A DNA stretch of 8,762 nucleotides from assembly GCA_017538635.1 (NCBI GenBank), contig JAFYIM010000009.1, positions 1 through 8,762 on the forward strand. Direction: 5' to 3'. This DNA comes from a bacterium. GTDB taxonomy: Bacteria > UBA3054. The notes beneath the pieces are model-generated. The model worked only from the letters and a program-made list of their open reading frames with translations, did no database searches and was not told the origin of the DNA. Below are positions 1 to 6,529 of the stretch, piece by piece. Position 1 is the first letter of the stretch. Every line of letters begins with the position of its first letter. Made by a program: the position numbers and the translations under genes.

Positions 1-494
1 CCCAGCGCCGCGGCACCCACTCTGTGAAGAACAGAGCTGCGGTCTCCGGCGGCGGCAAGAAGCCCTGGCGCCAGAAGGGCACCGGCCGGGCCAGCTTCGG
101 CTCCTCCCGCAACCCGGTGTGGCGCAGCGGCGGCGTGGCCTACGGCCCTACCGTGCGCAGCCATTCCATCGACATGCCCAAGAAGATGCGCCGGGCCGCT
201 CTGCTGTCCGCCCTGTCTTCCAAGCTGGCTGAGGGCAAAGTCATCGTCGTCGACGAACTGGACTTCGACGCCCCCAAGACCAAGGAGTTCGCCCGCGTCA
301 TGAACAACCTGGAAGCCAACAACGCCCTGGTGGTGCTGGCCGAAGGCAACGACAACGGCGCCCTGTCCGCCCGCAACATCGCCGGTATCGAAGCTGTCCG
401 CCCCGACGGCCTGAATACCTACAACGTCCTTTATCATGACAAGCTGGTCCTGACCAAGGACGCCCTGGCCGCTTTTGAGGAGGTGTACGCATAA
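1..494 (+). CDS. rplD: 50S ribosomal protein L4 (uL4), 5' end cut off by the window
   Basis: L4 binds 23S rRNA early in 50S assembly, and its long loop lines the peptide exit tunnel. In many bacteria it also represses its own operon. The reading frame is already open at base 3 (Gln-Arg-Arg-Gly-Thr-His-Ser-Val-Lys), which matches the interior of L4, so the GTG at 24 is an internal valine and not the start. About 40 N-terminal residues are probably outside the window. The tunnel loop is visible with the conserved segment SGGGKKPWRQKGTGRA, which looks wild type where macrolide-resistance changes occur in other bacteria. The globular C-terminal part follows to the TAA at 492-494. That stop overlaps the rplW start by one base (TAATG), which suggests translational coupling. 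The identification is secure; only the missing 5' end is unknown. Confidence 0.97.
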   Translation, partial: QRRGTHSVKNRAAVSGGGKKPWRQKGTGRASFGSSRNPVWRSGGVAYGPTVRSHSIDMPKKMRRAALLSALSSKLAEGKVIVVDELDFDAPKTKEFARVMNNLEANNALVVLAEGNDNGALSARNIAGIEAVRPDGLNTYNVLYHDKLVLTKDALAAFEEVYA

Positions 495-784
495 TGCGCG
501 ATCCGCATACCGTATTGATCAGACCGATGGTGTCTGAAAAATCCCTCCTGCTGATGGAGGACAACAAGTACTCGTTCCTGGTCGACAAACGTGCCAACAA
601 GATCGAGATCAAACACGCAGTCGAGGCTCTGTTCAACGTGCACGTGGTCTCAGTCACCACCCGCAACTACGACGGCAAGATGAAGACCATGGGCCGCTAC
701 CGCGGCTACCGCCCCGACACCAAACGCGCCATCGTCAAGCTGGCCGAAGGCGATAAGATCCAGATCTTCGCCGATCTCCAGTAA
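494..784 (+). CDS. rplW: 50S ribosomal protein L23 (uL23)
   Basis: L23 sits at the exit of the peptide tunnel and is the docking site for trigger factor and signal recognition particle. The protein is 96 residues, the usual bacterial length. It opens with the family signature 'IRPMVSEKS' (residues 9-17) and continues with the conserved helix '[17 protein letters not shown]' and a C-terminal strand '[14 protein letters not shown]'. The ATG at 494-496 shares its A with the last base of the rplD TAA stop. A strong Shine-Dalgarno, GAGGAGGT at 477-484, lies inside the end of rplD, 9 bases upstream. This arrangement supports coupled translation with L4. Nothing is missing or unusual. Confidence 0.98.
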   Translation: MRDPHTVLIRPMVSEKSLLLMEDNKYSFLVDKRANKIEIKHAVEALFNVHVVSVTTRNYDGKMKTMGRYRGYRPDTKRAIVKLAEGDKIQIFADLQ

Positions 785-804
785 GGCGCAAAGGAGGATA
801 TAAA

Positions 805-1635
805 ATGGGAATCAAAAAATATCAGCCCACTTCTCCCGGTCGTCGCGGCATGACGGTCTCCACCTTTGAGGAGATCACCACGGCAAAGCCGGAAAAATCC
901 CTGCTTGAACCGAAAAAGTCCAAGGGCGGCCGCAACAATCAGGGCCGTCTGACCACCCGCCATCAGGGCGGCGGTCATAAGCAGATGTACCGCAAGGTCG
1001 ATTTCAAGCGCGCCAAGGACGATATCCCGGCCAAGGTCGCTTCCATCGAATACGATCCCAACCGTACCGCCAACATCGCTCTCATCAACTACGCCGACGG
1101 CGAAAAGTCCTACATCCTGGCTCCTCAGGGCCTGCAGGTGGGCGACACCGTCATCTCCGGTGAGAACGTCGACATCATCACCGGCAACTGCCTGCCTCTG
1201 GCCAACATCCCCCTGGGCACCATCGTCCACAATGTGGAACTGCGTCCCAGCCTCGGCGGTCAGATGGGCCGCAGCGCCGGCGCCGCCATCCAGCTGATGG
1301 CCAAGGAAGGCAAGTACGCCATCCTGCGCATGCCCTCCGGCGAGATGCGCATGGTCCTGGCCAAGTGCCGCGCCACCATCGGTCAGGTGGGCAACATCGA
1401 CCAGGCCAACATCAACATCGGCAAGGCCGGCCGCAGCCGCTGGCTGGGCGTCCGTCCCGCCAACCGCGGCGTGGTCATGAACCCGGTGGACCATCCCCAC
1501 GGCGGCGGCGAAGGCCGTTCCCCGGTGGGCCGCAACCCGGTCACTCCCTGGGGCAAACCTGCTCTGGGCGCCAAGACCAGAGACCCCAAGAAGTCCAGCA
1601 ACCGCCTGATCATGAAGCGGCGTAACAGCAAGTAA
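805..1635 (+). CDS. rplB: 50S ribosomal protein L2 (uL2)
   Basis: L2 is a primary 23S rRNA binding protein. It is needed for subunit joining and for an active peptidyl transferase centre. The product is 276 residues, the normal length. It starts with '[15 protein letters not shown]' and carries the central RNA-binding folds. The C-terminal '[20 protein letters not shown]' segment places a histidine at residue 230, equivalent to the functionally important His229 of E. coli L2. The ATG at 805 is 7 bases after AAGGAGG (791-797). The loop after 'GRSPVGR' reads [12 protein letters not shown], slightly shorter than the [12 protein letters not shown] form I remember from other Firmicutes; I regard this as family variation. 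A 264-residue open frame on the opposite strand (706-1500) is a codon-bias shadow. Confidence 0.99.
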   Translation: MGIKKYQPTSPGRRGMTVSTFEEITTAKPEKSLLEPKKSKGGRNNQGRLTTRHQGGGHKQMYRKVDFKRAKDDIPAKVASIEYDPNRTANIALINYADGEKSYILAPQGLQVGDTVISGENVDIITGNCLPLANIPLGTIVHNVELRPSLGGQMGRSAGAAIQLMAKEGKYAILRMPSGEMRMVLAKCRATIGQVGNIDQANINIGKAGRSRWLGVRPANRGVVMNPVDHPHGGGEGRSPVGRNPVTPWGKPALGAKTRDPKKSSNRLIMKRRNSK

Positions 1636-1656
1636 GGGTAGGGAGGAATAAGATCA

Positions 1657-1941
1657 ATGAGCAGATCCGTTAAAAAGGGACCGTACGTGGAAGAAAGACT
1701 GATGCAGCGCATCAAGGCCATGAACGAGTCCGGAGATAAAAAGGTCCTCAAGACCTGGTCCCGTTCTTCCACCATTTTCCCGGAATTCGTGGGCCACACC
1801 ATCGGCGTTCATGATGGCAAAAAGCACGTGCCCGTCTATATCACCGAAGATATGGTCGGCCATAAATTAGGGGAATTTGCCCCCACCCGTTACTTCCGTG
1901 GACACGCCGGCAAGGCCGAGCGCGGTTCCTCGCTGAAGTAA
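1657..1941 (+). CDS. rpsS: 30S ribosomal protein S19 (uS19)
   Basis: S19 binds the head of the 30S subunit with S13, near the A-site tRNA and the intersubunit bridge. The 94-residue product is full length. It has the conserved start '[15 protein letters not shown]', the central '[20 protein letters not shown]' block and the C-terminal '[16 protein letters not shown]', the usual S19 signature. The ATG at 1657 is preceded by GGAGGA (1642-1647) at 9 bases. The gene is 21 bases downstream of rplB and 18 upstream of rplV, the usual S10-operon order. No regulatory structure is apparent in either short gap. Confidence 0.98.
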   Translation: MSRSVKKGPYVEERLMQRIKAMNESGDKKVLKTWSRSSTIFPEFVGHTIGVHDGKKHVPVYITEDMVGHKLGEFAPTRYFRGHAGKAERGSSLK

Positions 1942-1943
1942 AG

Positions 1944-1951
1944 AAAGGAGG
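1944..1951 (+). promoter_or_regulatory. Ribosome binding site that fixes the rplV TTG start
   Basis: AAAGGAGG is a near-perfect match to the 16S rRNA 3' end and lies 8 bases before the TTG at 1960. It supports TTG as the rplV start, since there is no in-frame ATG in the first third of the gene. A second TTG at 1953 is in another frame and too close to the site to be used. Confidence 0.85.
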
Positions 1952-1959
1952 ATTGAACC

Positions 1960-2301
1960 TTGGAAGTCAAAGCTACCGCTAAGTACCTGCGGATCTCCGC
2001 CCGCAAAGCCCGCCTGGCCGTCGACCAGATCCGCGGCAAGAGCGTACGGGAAGCCGAAGCCATACTGAGATTCACGCCCACCAAGGGCGCCGAGTTGGCC
2101 GCTAAAGTTCTCAACTCTGCCGTGGCCAACGCGGAAAACAATCTGTCGCTGTCCAAAGACGATCTGATCGTTAAGGCCGCCTACGTTGACGAAGGTCCGA
2201 GCCTCCGCCGCTATAAGCCGCGTGCGCAGGGCCGTGCCGACAGAATGGTACACCGTCTGAGCCACATCACTATCGTGGTCGGCACCAAAGAGGAGGTTTA
2301 A
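1960..2301 (+). CDS. rplV: 50S ribosomal protein L22 (uL22), TTG start
   Basis: L22 contacts all domains of 23S rRNA, and its long beta-hairpin forms, with L4, the constriction of the peptide exit tunnel. The product is 113 residues, starting '[19 protein letters not shown]', the expected N-terminus. The hairpin covers about residues 79-103 ('[18 protein letters not shown]'), without the insertions or deletions seen in macrolide-resistant L22. The start codon is TTG, supported by the AAAGGAGG 8 bases upstream and by the family alignment. TTG is weaker than ATG, so the excellent binding site may compensate (inference). The gene ends one base before rpsC, and its last codons contain the rpsC binding site, so the two are probably coupled. 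Confidence 0.97.
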   Translation: MEVKATAKYLRISARKARLAVDQIRGKSVREAEAILRFTPTKGAELAAKVLNSAVANAENNLSLSKDDLIVKAAYVDEGPSLRRYKPRAQGRADRMVHRLSHITIVVGTKEEV

Positions 2302-2302
2302 C

Positions 2303-2977
2303 ATGGGACAGAAAGTAAACCCGAAGGGATTTCGTATCGGCGTCATCCGCGACTGGGATTCCCGCTGGTATGCCAATAATAAGGATTTCAAAAACTACCT
2401 GTACGAAGACTACCAGCTGCGTAAGTACGTCAAAGAAAAGCTCTACGCCTCCGGCGTGTCCAAGGTCGACATCGAGCGCACCGGCGGCCGCGTGAAGATC
2501 AACGTCTTCACCGCCAAGCCCGGCATCGTCATCGGCCGCGGCGGTCAGGAAGTCGAAGTCCTCCGCCAGGAGCTGGAAAAGATGAGCGGCAAGAAGGTCT
2601 CCGTGAACATCACCGAGATCAAGCGGCCCGAGCTGGACGCCCAGCTGGTGGCCGAGAGCGTCGCCGCCTCTTTGGAAAAGCGCATCGCCTTCCGCCGCGC
2701 CATGAAGCAGACCGTTGGCCGCACCATGAGAATGGGCGCCGGCGGCATCAAGATCATGTGCGCAGGCCGTCTGGCCGGCGCTGAGATCGCCCGCACCGAG
2801 TGGTACGCCGAGGGCAAAGTCCCCCTGCACACCCTGCGCGCGGACATCGACTACGGTTTTGCCGAAGCCAACACCGCCTACGGCAAGATCGGCATCAAAG
2901 TTTGGATCTACAAAGGCGAAGTGCTGCCCAAGAAGGCCGCCAAGCCGCAAATCACCGCAGTGGAGGAGGGCGAATAA
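2303..2977 (+). CDS. rpsC: 30S ribosomal protein S3 (uS3)
   Basis: S3 lies at the mRNA entry channel of the 30S subunit and, with S4 and S5, takes part in unwinding mRNA. The 224-residue product begins '[18 protein letters not shown]'. A type II KH domain follows, with its GxxG loop in '[11 protein letters not shown]' (residues 74-84; GRGG at 78-81). The C-terminal domain holds 'FRRAMKQ', giving Arg131, Arg132 and Lys135, the positions assigned to ribosomal helicase activity in E. coli S3. The ATG at 2303 is one base after the rplV stop. Its binding site, AGGAGGT (2291-2297), is inside rplV. The stop at 2975-2977 leaves two bases before rplP. The protein is complete and ordinary. Confidence 0.99.
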   Translation: MGQKVNPKGFRIGVIRDWDSRWYANNKDFKNYLYEDYQLRKYVKEKLYASGVSKVDIERTGGRVKINVFTAKPGIVIGRGGQEVEVLRQELEKMSGKKVSVNITEIKRPELDAQLVAESVAASLEKRIAFRRAMKQTVGRTMRMGAGGIKIMCAGRLAGAEIARTEWYAEGKVPLHTLRADIDYGFAEANTAYGKIGIKVWIYKGEVLPKKAAKPQITAVEEGE

Positions 2978-2979
2978 TC

Positions 2980-3408
2980 ATGTTGATGCCTAAAAGAGTC
3001 AAATATCGCCGCCAGCACCGCGGCACCATGAAGGGCGCTGCCCATAAGGGCAACACCATCGCTTACGGCGAATACGGCCTGCAGGCCACCGAGTGCGGCT
3101 GGATCACCGCCCGCCAGATCGAGGCCGCCCGTATCGCCATGACCCGTTATATGAAGCGCGGCGGCAGCGTGTGGATCAAGATCTTCCCCCACAAGCCCGT
3201 CACCGAAAAGCCGGCCGAGACCCGCATGGGCTCCGGTAAAGGCTCGCCGGAATACTGGGTAGCCGTAGTCAAGCCGGGACGCGTAATGTTCGAGATCGCC
3301 GGCGTGCCTGAGGAAGTGGCCAAGGAAGCCTGCCGTCTGGCTCAGCACAAGCTCCCCATCAAGACCAAGTTCATCAAGAAAGAAGAAATGGCAGGTGAGA
3401 CGGAATGA
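2980..3408 (+). CDS. rplP: 50S ribosomal protein L16 (uL16)
   Basis: L16 is a late-assembly protein near the A site and the peptidyl transferase centre. I take the ATG at 2980, giving 142 residues starting '[15 protein letters not shown]', the family N-terminus. The frame is open back to about 2800, but that part overlaps rpsC and makes no L16 sequence. The strong GGAGGAGG (2962-2969) lies 10 bases before 2980. Conserved blocks include 'YGEYGLQA', '[13 protein letters not shown]', '[16 protein letters not shown]' and '[16 protein letters not shown]'. Arg82 corresponds to the arginine hydroxylated in E. coli L16 (Arg81). The TGA overlaps the rpmC ATG by four bases (ATGA), a classic coupling arrangement. 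Confidence 0.98.
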   Translation: MLMPKRVKYRRQHRGTMKGAAHKGNTIAYGEYGLQATECGWITARQIEAARIAMTRYMKRGGSVWIKIFPHKPVTEKPAETRMGSGKGSPEYWVAVVKPGRVMFEIAGVPEEVAKEACRLAQHKLPIKTKFIKKEEMAGETE

Positions 3409-3611
3409 AAGCTAAAGAATTACGCGACCTCACCTACGAGGAACTGCTGAAGAAGGAAAAGGACCTGCGGGAAGAGCTGTTCAACCTGCGGTTCCGCCTG
3501 GCCACCGGTCAGCTGGACAATCCCATGGAGCTCAAATCCGTGAAAAAGGATATGGCCCGGGTCAAGACCGTCATCCGCCAGATGGATTTGGAAAAGGCAA
3601 AGCAGGCCTGA
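3405..3611 (+). CDS. rpmC: 50S ribosomal protein L29 (uL29)
   Basis: L29 is a small two-helix protein near the peptide tunnel exit, next to L23. The product is 68 residues, the usual size. It begins '[21 protein letters not shown]' in two short helices and contains '[18 protein letters not shown]', the L29 signature. The charged C-terminal helix ends in 'KAKQA'. The ATG at 3405 overlaps the rplP TGA by four bases. The only binding site candidate is the moderate AGGTGA at 3393-3398 inside rplP, weaker than the sites before most neighbours. Expression therefore probably depends on reinitiation after rplP (inference). Confidence 0.97.
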   Translation: MKAKELRDLTYEELLKKEKDLREELFNLRFRLATGQLDNPMELKSVKKDMARVKTVIRQMDLEKAKQA

Positions 3612-3627
3612 AGGAGGAGGAACTTAA

Positions 3628-3891
3628 ATGACTGAGAGAAAATCCAGAAAAACTCGCATCGGCATCGTAGCCAGCGATAAGATGGATAAGTCCGTGGTGG
3701 TCCGCGTCGAGAGCCGCACCCGCCATCCCCTTTATGGCAAGATCACCACCAGCAGCAAGAAATACAAGGCTCACGACGAGAACAACGAAGCCCGCATCGG
3801 CGACAAAGTGTTGATCATGGAGACCCGTCCCATGTCCAGGGAAAAGAGATGGCGTGTGGTGGAGATCCTGGAGAAGGCGCCCATCGTTTGA
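3628..3891 (+). CDS. rpsQ: 30S ribosomal protein S17 (uS17)
   Basis: S17 is an early-binding OB-fold protein of the 30S body. The product is 87 residues and full length. It shows '[17 protein letters not shown]' near the N-terminus, the '[20 protein letters not shown]' RNA-binding segment and the '[24 protein letters not shown]' end typical of the family. The ATG at 3628 is 7 bases after a very strong AAGGAGGAGG (3611-3620) that overlaps the rpmC stop. In E. coli this gene closes the S10 operon. Here rplN follows after 21 bases without a visible promoter or terminator, so the S10 and spc blocks are fused. Confidence 0.98.
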   Translation: MTERKSRKTRIGIVASDKMDKSVVVRVESRTRHPLYGKITTSSKKYKAHDENNEARIGDKVLIMETRPMSREKRWRVVEILEKAPIV

Positions 3892-3912
3892 TAGGGGAAA
3901 GGAGTTTGAACA

Positions 3913-4281
3913 ATGATCCAAGCCGAAACCAGACTTAAGGTCGGCGACAACACCGGCGCCAAAGAGCTGCTGTGCATCAAGGTGCTGGGTGGTTCCCGCC
4001 GTAAATACGCCACCGTGGGCGACGTCATCGTCTGCAGCGTCAAAGAAGCCAGCCCCGGCGGCATGGTCAAGAAGGGCGAGGTGGTCAAGGCCGTCGTCGT
4101 CCGCACCAAAAAAGAGATCCGTCGTCCGGACGGCAGCTACATCCGTTTCGATGAGAACTCTGCCGTTATCATCAATGACCAGAACCAGCCCAGAGGCACC
4201 CGTATCTTTGGGCCGGTGGCCCGCGAGCTGCGCGACCGCGATTTCATGAAGATCGTGTCCCTGGCTCCGGAAGTGCTGTAG
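3913..4281 (+). CDS. rplN: 50S ribosomal protein L14 (uL14)
   Basis: L14 is a beta-barrel 23S rRNA binding protein at the subunit interface. It forms an intersubunit bridge and is the docking site of the silencing factor RsfS. The 122-residue product is the standard length. It starts '[19 protein letters not shown]' and continues with '[19 protein letters not shown]', '[15 protein letters not shown]' and the conserved '[20 protein letters not shown]' end. The usual 'VADNSGAK' reads 'VGDNTGAK', a conservative change. The ATG at 3913 follows AAAGGAG (3898-3904) by 8 bases. In E. coli L14 begins the separate spc operon, but here it is part of one continuous block. Confidence 0.98.
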   Translation: MIQAETRLKVGDNTGAKELLCIKVLGGSRRKYATVGDVIVCSVKEASPGGMVKKGEVVKAVVVRTKKEIRRPDGSYIRFDENSAVIINDQNQPRGTRIFGPVARELRDRDFMKIVSLAPEVL

Positions 4282-4296
4282 GAGGGACAGAGAATA

Positions 4297-4629
4297 ATGG
4301 CTGAAAAAAAGAAAATGCACGTCAAAAAGGGTGATAACGTCGTTATCATCACCGGCAAGGACGCCGGCAAACAGGGCAAGATCATCGACGTGGACACCAA
4401 GAACGGTCGTGTCTTCGTGGATAAGCTGAACCTGGTCAGCCGTCATACCAAGCCCACTCCCGGCGCTCCCCAGGGCGGCATCGTCAAGAAAGAGGCCGCG
4501 TTGGACAGCTCCAACGTCATGCCCTTCTGCGCCAAGTGCGGCAAGGGCGTCCGCGTGAAAAAAGTCGTAGCCGAAGACGGCAGCAAGACCCGGGTCTGCG
4601 CCGTGTGCGGCTCCAGCTTAGATAAATGA
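4297..4629 (+). CDS. rplX: 50S ribosomal protein L24 (uL24), four-Cys form
   Basis: L24 starts assembly of the 50S subunit and lies near the tunnel exit. The product is 110 residues. A KOW motif spans roughly residues 8-34 ('[20 protein letters not shown]'), followed by '[27 protein letters not shown]', the family core. The C-terminal part has Cys78-x2-Cys81 and Cys101-x2-Cys104, a zinc-ribbon pattern. This part is present in only some bacterial L24 proteins; others, such as E. coli, lack the cysteines. Zinc binding is inferred from the spacing. The ATG at 4297 follows GGAGGG (4281-4286) by 10 bases. Codons 3-5 contain a run of seven A. Confidence 0.97.
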   Translation: MAEKKKMHVKKGDNVVIITGKDAGKQGKIIDVDTKNGRVFVDKLNLVSRHTKPTPGAPQGGIVKKEAALDSSNVMPFCAKCGKGVRVKKVVAEDGSKTRVCAVCGSSLDK

Positions 4630-4636
4630 CCGAGGG

Positions 4637-4644
4637 AAAGGAGG
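4637..4644 (+). promoter_or_regulatory. Ribosome binding site that fixes the rplE GTG start
   Basis: AAAGGAGG lies 9 bases before the GTG at 4654 and supports that codon as the rplE start. The resulting N-terminus 'MARLQEKYE' matches the usual L5 beginning. Confidence 0.82.
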
Positions 4645-4653
4645 AACTGATAA

Positions 4654-5205
4654 GTGGCAAGGCTCCAGGAAAAGTACGAAGCTGAGATCAAAAACCAGCT
4701 TCAGGAGAAATTCCAGTACGAAAACGTGATGCAGATACCCAAGCTGCAGAAGGTCGTTATCAATATGGGCCTGGGCGAAGCGATCCAGAACCCCAAGGCT
4801 TTGGACGCCGCTCTGGCTGACCTGACCGCCATTTCCGGTCAGAAACCTATCGTCACTAAGGCCAAGAAGTCCATCGCCGCCTTCAAAGTCCGTCAGGGCA
4901 TGAACATCGGCTGCAAGGTCACCCTGCGCGGTCAGCGGATGTATGAATTCGTGGACCGTCTGATCTCCGCCGCCATCCCCCGCGTCAGAGACTTCAAAGG
5001 CGTGTCCGCCAACGCTTTCGACGGCCGCGGCAACTACACCCTCGGCCTGAAAGAACAGCTGATTTTCCCGGAAATCGAATACGATAAGATCGATCGTATC
5101 CGCGGTATGGAAGTTTGTTTCGTGACCTCCGCCAAGACCGACGAAGAGTGCAAGGAACTGCTGCGGCTGATGGGCATGCCCTTCGCCGATAAGAACGATA
5201 AGTAA
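4654..5205 (+). CDS. rplE: 50S ribosomal protein L5 (uL5), GTG start
   Basis: L5 binds 5S rRNA together with L18, anchors it in the central protuberance and touches the P-site tRNA. The product is 183 residues, close to the usual 179-180. It begins '[16 protein letters not shown]' and shows '[19 protein letters not shown]' (residues 25-43). The tRNA-facing loop region '[19 protein letters not shown]' spans about 110-128, and the conserved 'FPEIEYDKI' sits near 138-146. The start is GTG, supported by a strong AAAGGAGG and by the family N-terminus. The C-terminal tail 'FADKNDK' is a few residues longer than average. Its partner L18 lies five genes downstream, after the long gap. Confidence 0.98.
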   Translation: MARLQEKYEAEIKNQLQEKFQYENVMQIPKLQKVVINMGLGEAIQNPKALDAALADLTAISGQKPIVTKAKKSIAAFKVRQGMNIGCKVTLRGQRMYEFVDRLISAAIPRVRDFKGVSANAFDGRGNYTLGLKEQLIFPEIEYDKIDRIRGMEVCFVTSAKTDEECKELLRLMGMPFADKNDK

Positions 5206-5220
5206 AGGAGGAGGGAAAAC

Positions 5221-5406
5221 ATGGCTAAGACTTCTATGCTGGTCAAGCAAAAGCGCGAACCGAAGTATTCCGTCAGAGCTTACAACCGCTGCAACATCTG
5301 CGGCCGTCCTCGTGCTTATATTCGTAAACTCGGTATTTGCCGCATTTGTTTCCGCGAACTGGCTTACAAGGGAGAGATCCCCGGCATCACCAAATCCAGT
5401 TGGTAA
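5221..5406 (+). CDS. rpsZ: 30S ribosomal protein S14, short zinc-binding type (uS14)
   Basis: S14 is a late-assembly protein of the 30S head near S3 and S10. The 61-residue product is the short, zinc-binding form. It has Cys24-x2-Cys27 and Cys40-x2-Cys43 in '[23 protein letters not shown]', a complete four-cysteine zinc site. The C-terminus '[16 protein letters not shown]' matches the family. A 100-residue form without the cysteines exists in many bacteria but is not seen here. The ATG at 5221 follows AAAGGAGG (5204-5211), which overlaps the rplE stop. The position between L5 and S8 is standard. The symbol rpsZ (also called rpsN type Z) refers to the zinc form. Confidence 0.98.
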   Translation: MAKTSMLVKQKREPKYSVRAYNRCNICGRPRAYIRKLGICRICFRELAYKGEIPGITKSSW

Positions 5407-5431
5407 GCCGAGACTTAAGGAGGTTTGAATA

Positions 5432-5827
5432 ATGGTCGTTACTGATCCTATCGCCGATTTCCTGACCAGAATCCGCAACGCCAATATGGTCTATATGGAC
5501 AAAGTGGAGATCCCCGCCTCCAAGACCAAGCTGGCGCTGGCCAACATTCTCAAGGACGAAGGCTTCATCAAGGATGTGGAATATATCGAAGACGGAAAAC
5601 AGGGCGTGATCCGCGTCTACCTGAAATATGCCGGTAAGGAACGGGTCATCTCCGGTCTCAAGCGCATCTCTCGTCCCGGTCTGCGCGTTTACGCCAAGAA
5701 GGACGAACTGCCGAAGGTCCTGGGCGGTCTGGGCATCGCCGTCGTTTCCACGTCTTCCGGTCTGATGACCGACAAGAACGCGCGTAAACAGGGACTGGGC
5801 GGAGAAGTTCTCTGCTACGTCTGGTAA
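5432..5827 (+). CDS. rpsH: 30S ribosomal protein S8 (uS8)
   Basis: S8 is a primary 16S rRNA binding protein that nucleates the central 30S domain. In E. coli it represses the spc operon by binding mRNA near the L5 start. The 131-residue product starts '[20 protein letters not shown]'. It ends with '[20 protein letters not shown]' and 'GEVLCYVW', in which Ser-Thr-Ser-Ser-Gly (106-110) is the RNA-recognition loop. The ATG at 5432 is 7 bases after TTAAGGAGGT (5415-5424), one of the best binding sites in the window. I could not identify an S8 mRNA target around the rplE start by eye, so repressor activity here is unproven. Confidence 0.98.
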   Translation: MVVTDPIADFLTRIRNANMVYMDKVEIPASKTKLALANILKDEGFIKDVEYIEDGKQGVIRVYLKYAGKERVISGLKRISRPGLRVYAKKDELPKVLGGLGIAVVSTSSGLMTDKNARKQGLGGEVLCYVW

Positions 5828-5848
5828 ACGCCAATAGGAGGTGCACTA

Positions 5849-6391
5849 ATGTCCCGAATCGGTAAGCTCCCGATCGTGCTGCCCGACGGCGTCACCGCTG
5901 ATATCAACGGTCAGACCATCGTCGTCAAAGGCCCGAAGGGTGAACTTAAAAGAGAGTTTTCCTCCAAGATCGCTGTGGAAGAGGAGAACGGCACTATCAC
6001 TTGCAAGCGCGCCAGCGACGATCCCAAGGAACGCGCTCTGCACGGACTGACCCGCGCGCTGATCAACAACATGGTGGTCGGCGTGTCCAAGGGCTTTGAA
6101 AAGAAGCTGAACCTGGTGGGCGTCGGTTACCGCGCCGCCATGAACGGCAACAAGCTGGCCCTGACCGTGGGCAAGTCCCATCCGGTAGAGATGGACCCGG
6201 GTCCGGATCTGAAAGTCGAGGTCCCGCAGCCCAACACCATCATCATTTCCGGTATCGATAAGGAAAAGGTCGGCGCCTTCGCCGCCAACGTGCGCGAGGT
6301 CCGTCCGCCCGAACCCTACAAGGGCAAGGGCATCAAGTACGCTGATGAAGTCATCAAGCGTAAAGCCGGTAAGGCCGGCGCCAAGAAGTGA
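5849..6391 (+). CDS. rplF: 50S ribosomal protein L6 (uL6)
   Basis: L6 has two similar domains and lies near the GTPase-associated centre beside the sarcin-ricin loop. The 180-residue product is normal in length. Domain one starts '[15 protein letters not shown]' and contains 'VVKGPKGEL'. Domain two includes '[20 protein letters not shown]' (residues 88-107) and the signature '[17 protein letters not shown]' (148-164). The Ala/Gly/Lys-rich tail '[11 protein letters not shown]' is typical. The ATG at 5849 follows AGGAGGTG (5836-5843) by 5 bases. Translation ends at TGA directly followed by an in-frame TAA (TGATAA, 6389-6394). This tandem stop is unusual in the window and stands before the only long non-coding gap. 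Confidence 0.98.
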   Translation: MSRIGKLPIVLPDGVTADINGQTIVVKGPKGELKREFSSKIAVEEENGTITCKRASDDPKERALHGLTRALINNMVVGVSKGFEKKLNLVGVGYRAAMNGNKLALTVGKSHPVEMDPGPDLKVEVPQPNTIIISGIDKEKVGAFAANVREVRPPEPYKGKGIKYADEVIKRKAGKAGAKK

Positions 6392-6409
6392 TAACGGCTT
6401 CGCTTCCGC

Positions 6410-6442
6410 GCGTCAAGTCGGTCGCCCCCGGCGACCTGACGC
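6410..6442 (+). other. GC-rich inverted repeat A (stem-loop)
   Basis: GCGTCA (6410-6415) pairs with TGACGC (6437-6442), and GGTCGCC (6420-6426) pairs perfectly with GGCGACC (6430-6436) around a CCC loop. The only irregularity is a four-base bulge (AGTC, 6416-6419) on the left side, so 13 pairs form. No T-run follows, so it does not look like an intrinsic terminator. It begins 19 bases after the rplF stop and would form in read-through mRNA. A role in mRNA stability or processing is an inference. Confidence 0.7.
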
Positions 6443-6454
6443 CCCCGGTGCTGC

Positions 6455-6475
6455 CCGGTCCGCGTTGCTGACCGG
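6455..6475 (+). other. Inverted repeat B (stem-loop with competing left arm)
   Basis: CCGGTC (6455-6460) pairs with GACCGG (6470-6475) across a nine-base loop. An upstream CCGGT (6445-6449) could pair with ACCGG (6471-6475) instead, giving two mutually exclusive folds. The stem is short (six pairs), so it is weaker evidence than repeat A, and no T-run follows it. Confidence 0.5.
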
Positions 6476-6481
6476 AGAAAT

Positions 6482-6499
6482 ACTCATCCAACTATGAGT
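6482..6499 (+). promoter_or_regulatory. Inverted repeat C next to the -35 region, candidate operator
   Basis: ACTCAT (6482-6487) and ATGAGT (6494-6499) are perfect inverted repeats separated by six bases. The centres of the half-sites are 12 bp apart, about one helical turn, which would suit a dimeric regulator. Extra A-T matches on the outside extend it if one T is skipped. The right arm touches the proposed -35 element at 6500. It could equally be an RNA hairpin or chance, and no known regulator site was recognised. Confidence 0.4.
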
Positions 6500-6529
6500 T
6501 TGCCGCGCTACATGGGCAAGGGATATAAT
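6500..6529 (+). promoter_or_regulatory. Putative internal sigma-A/sigma-70 promoter upstream of rplR
   Basis: A perfect -10 hexamer TATAAT lies at 6524-6529. Eighteen bases upstream is TTGCCG (6500-6505), which matches the TTGACA consensus at four of six positions. Transcription would start near 6535-6537, leaving a leader of about 22 bases with the rplR binding site. The element stands in an AT-richer pocket in an otherwise GC-rich operon, inside its only long gap. It would allow L18, S5, L30, L15 and SecY to be made in addition to read-through from upstream. Activity is inferred from sequence only. Confidence 0.6.

Noticed and set aside
706..1500. A 264-residue open frame on the minus strand, antisense to rplB
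   Set aside because: It mirrors the GC-rich codon pattern of rplB, has Ala/Gly/Asp/Val/His-rich low-information sequence, and shows no convincing start signal or family resemblance. Similar shadows occur opposite rplN-rplX (3571-4446), rplE-rpsZ (4618-5484) and rpsE (6915-7547).
2800..2979. Upstream extension of rplP; similar extensions exist for rplO (from 7678) and rplR (from 6532)
   Set aside because: The added residues do not match the families, overlap the previous gene or the putative leader, and lack binding sites. The ATGs at 2980, 7741 and 6559 have good sites and family-typical N-termini.
3892..3912. A separate spc-operon promoter before rplN, as in E. coli
   Set aside because: Only 21 bases separate rpsQ from rplN and they hold little besides the ribosome binding site. 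No -10/-35 pair is visible.
4305..4311. A AAA AAG, a dnaX-like slippery heptamer in frame at codons 3-5 of rplX
   Set aside because: The -1 frame meets a TGA at 4332-4334, so the product would be only about a dozen residues. It sits at the very start of the gene and codes naturally for the Lys-rich N-terminus of L24.
6365..6379. GCCGG-TAAGG-CCGGC hairpin at the end of rplF
   Set aside because: It has five pairs within Lys/Ala/Gly codons typical of the L6 tail, so coding bias explains it.
6410..6480. Intrinsic terminator after rplF
   Set aside because: The stems are GC-rich but no T-run follows on either strand at the right place. Repeat C is followed by only TTTG and has a weak AT-rich stem, so I call them stem-loops and not terminators.
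6482..6499. Possible mimic of a 5S rRNA helix III/loop C before the gene of the 5S-binding protein L18
   Set aside because: The loop resembles the CAUCC...AACU part of 5S rRNA only over about nine bases and the stem does not correspond. It would also be absent from transcripts starting at the predicted promoter. Chance is the simpler explanation.
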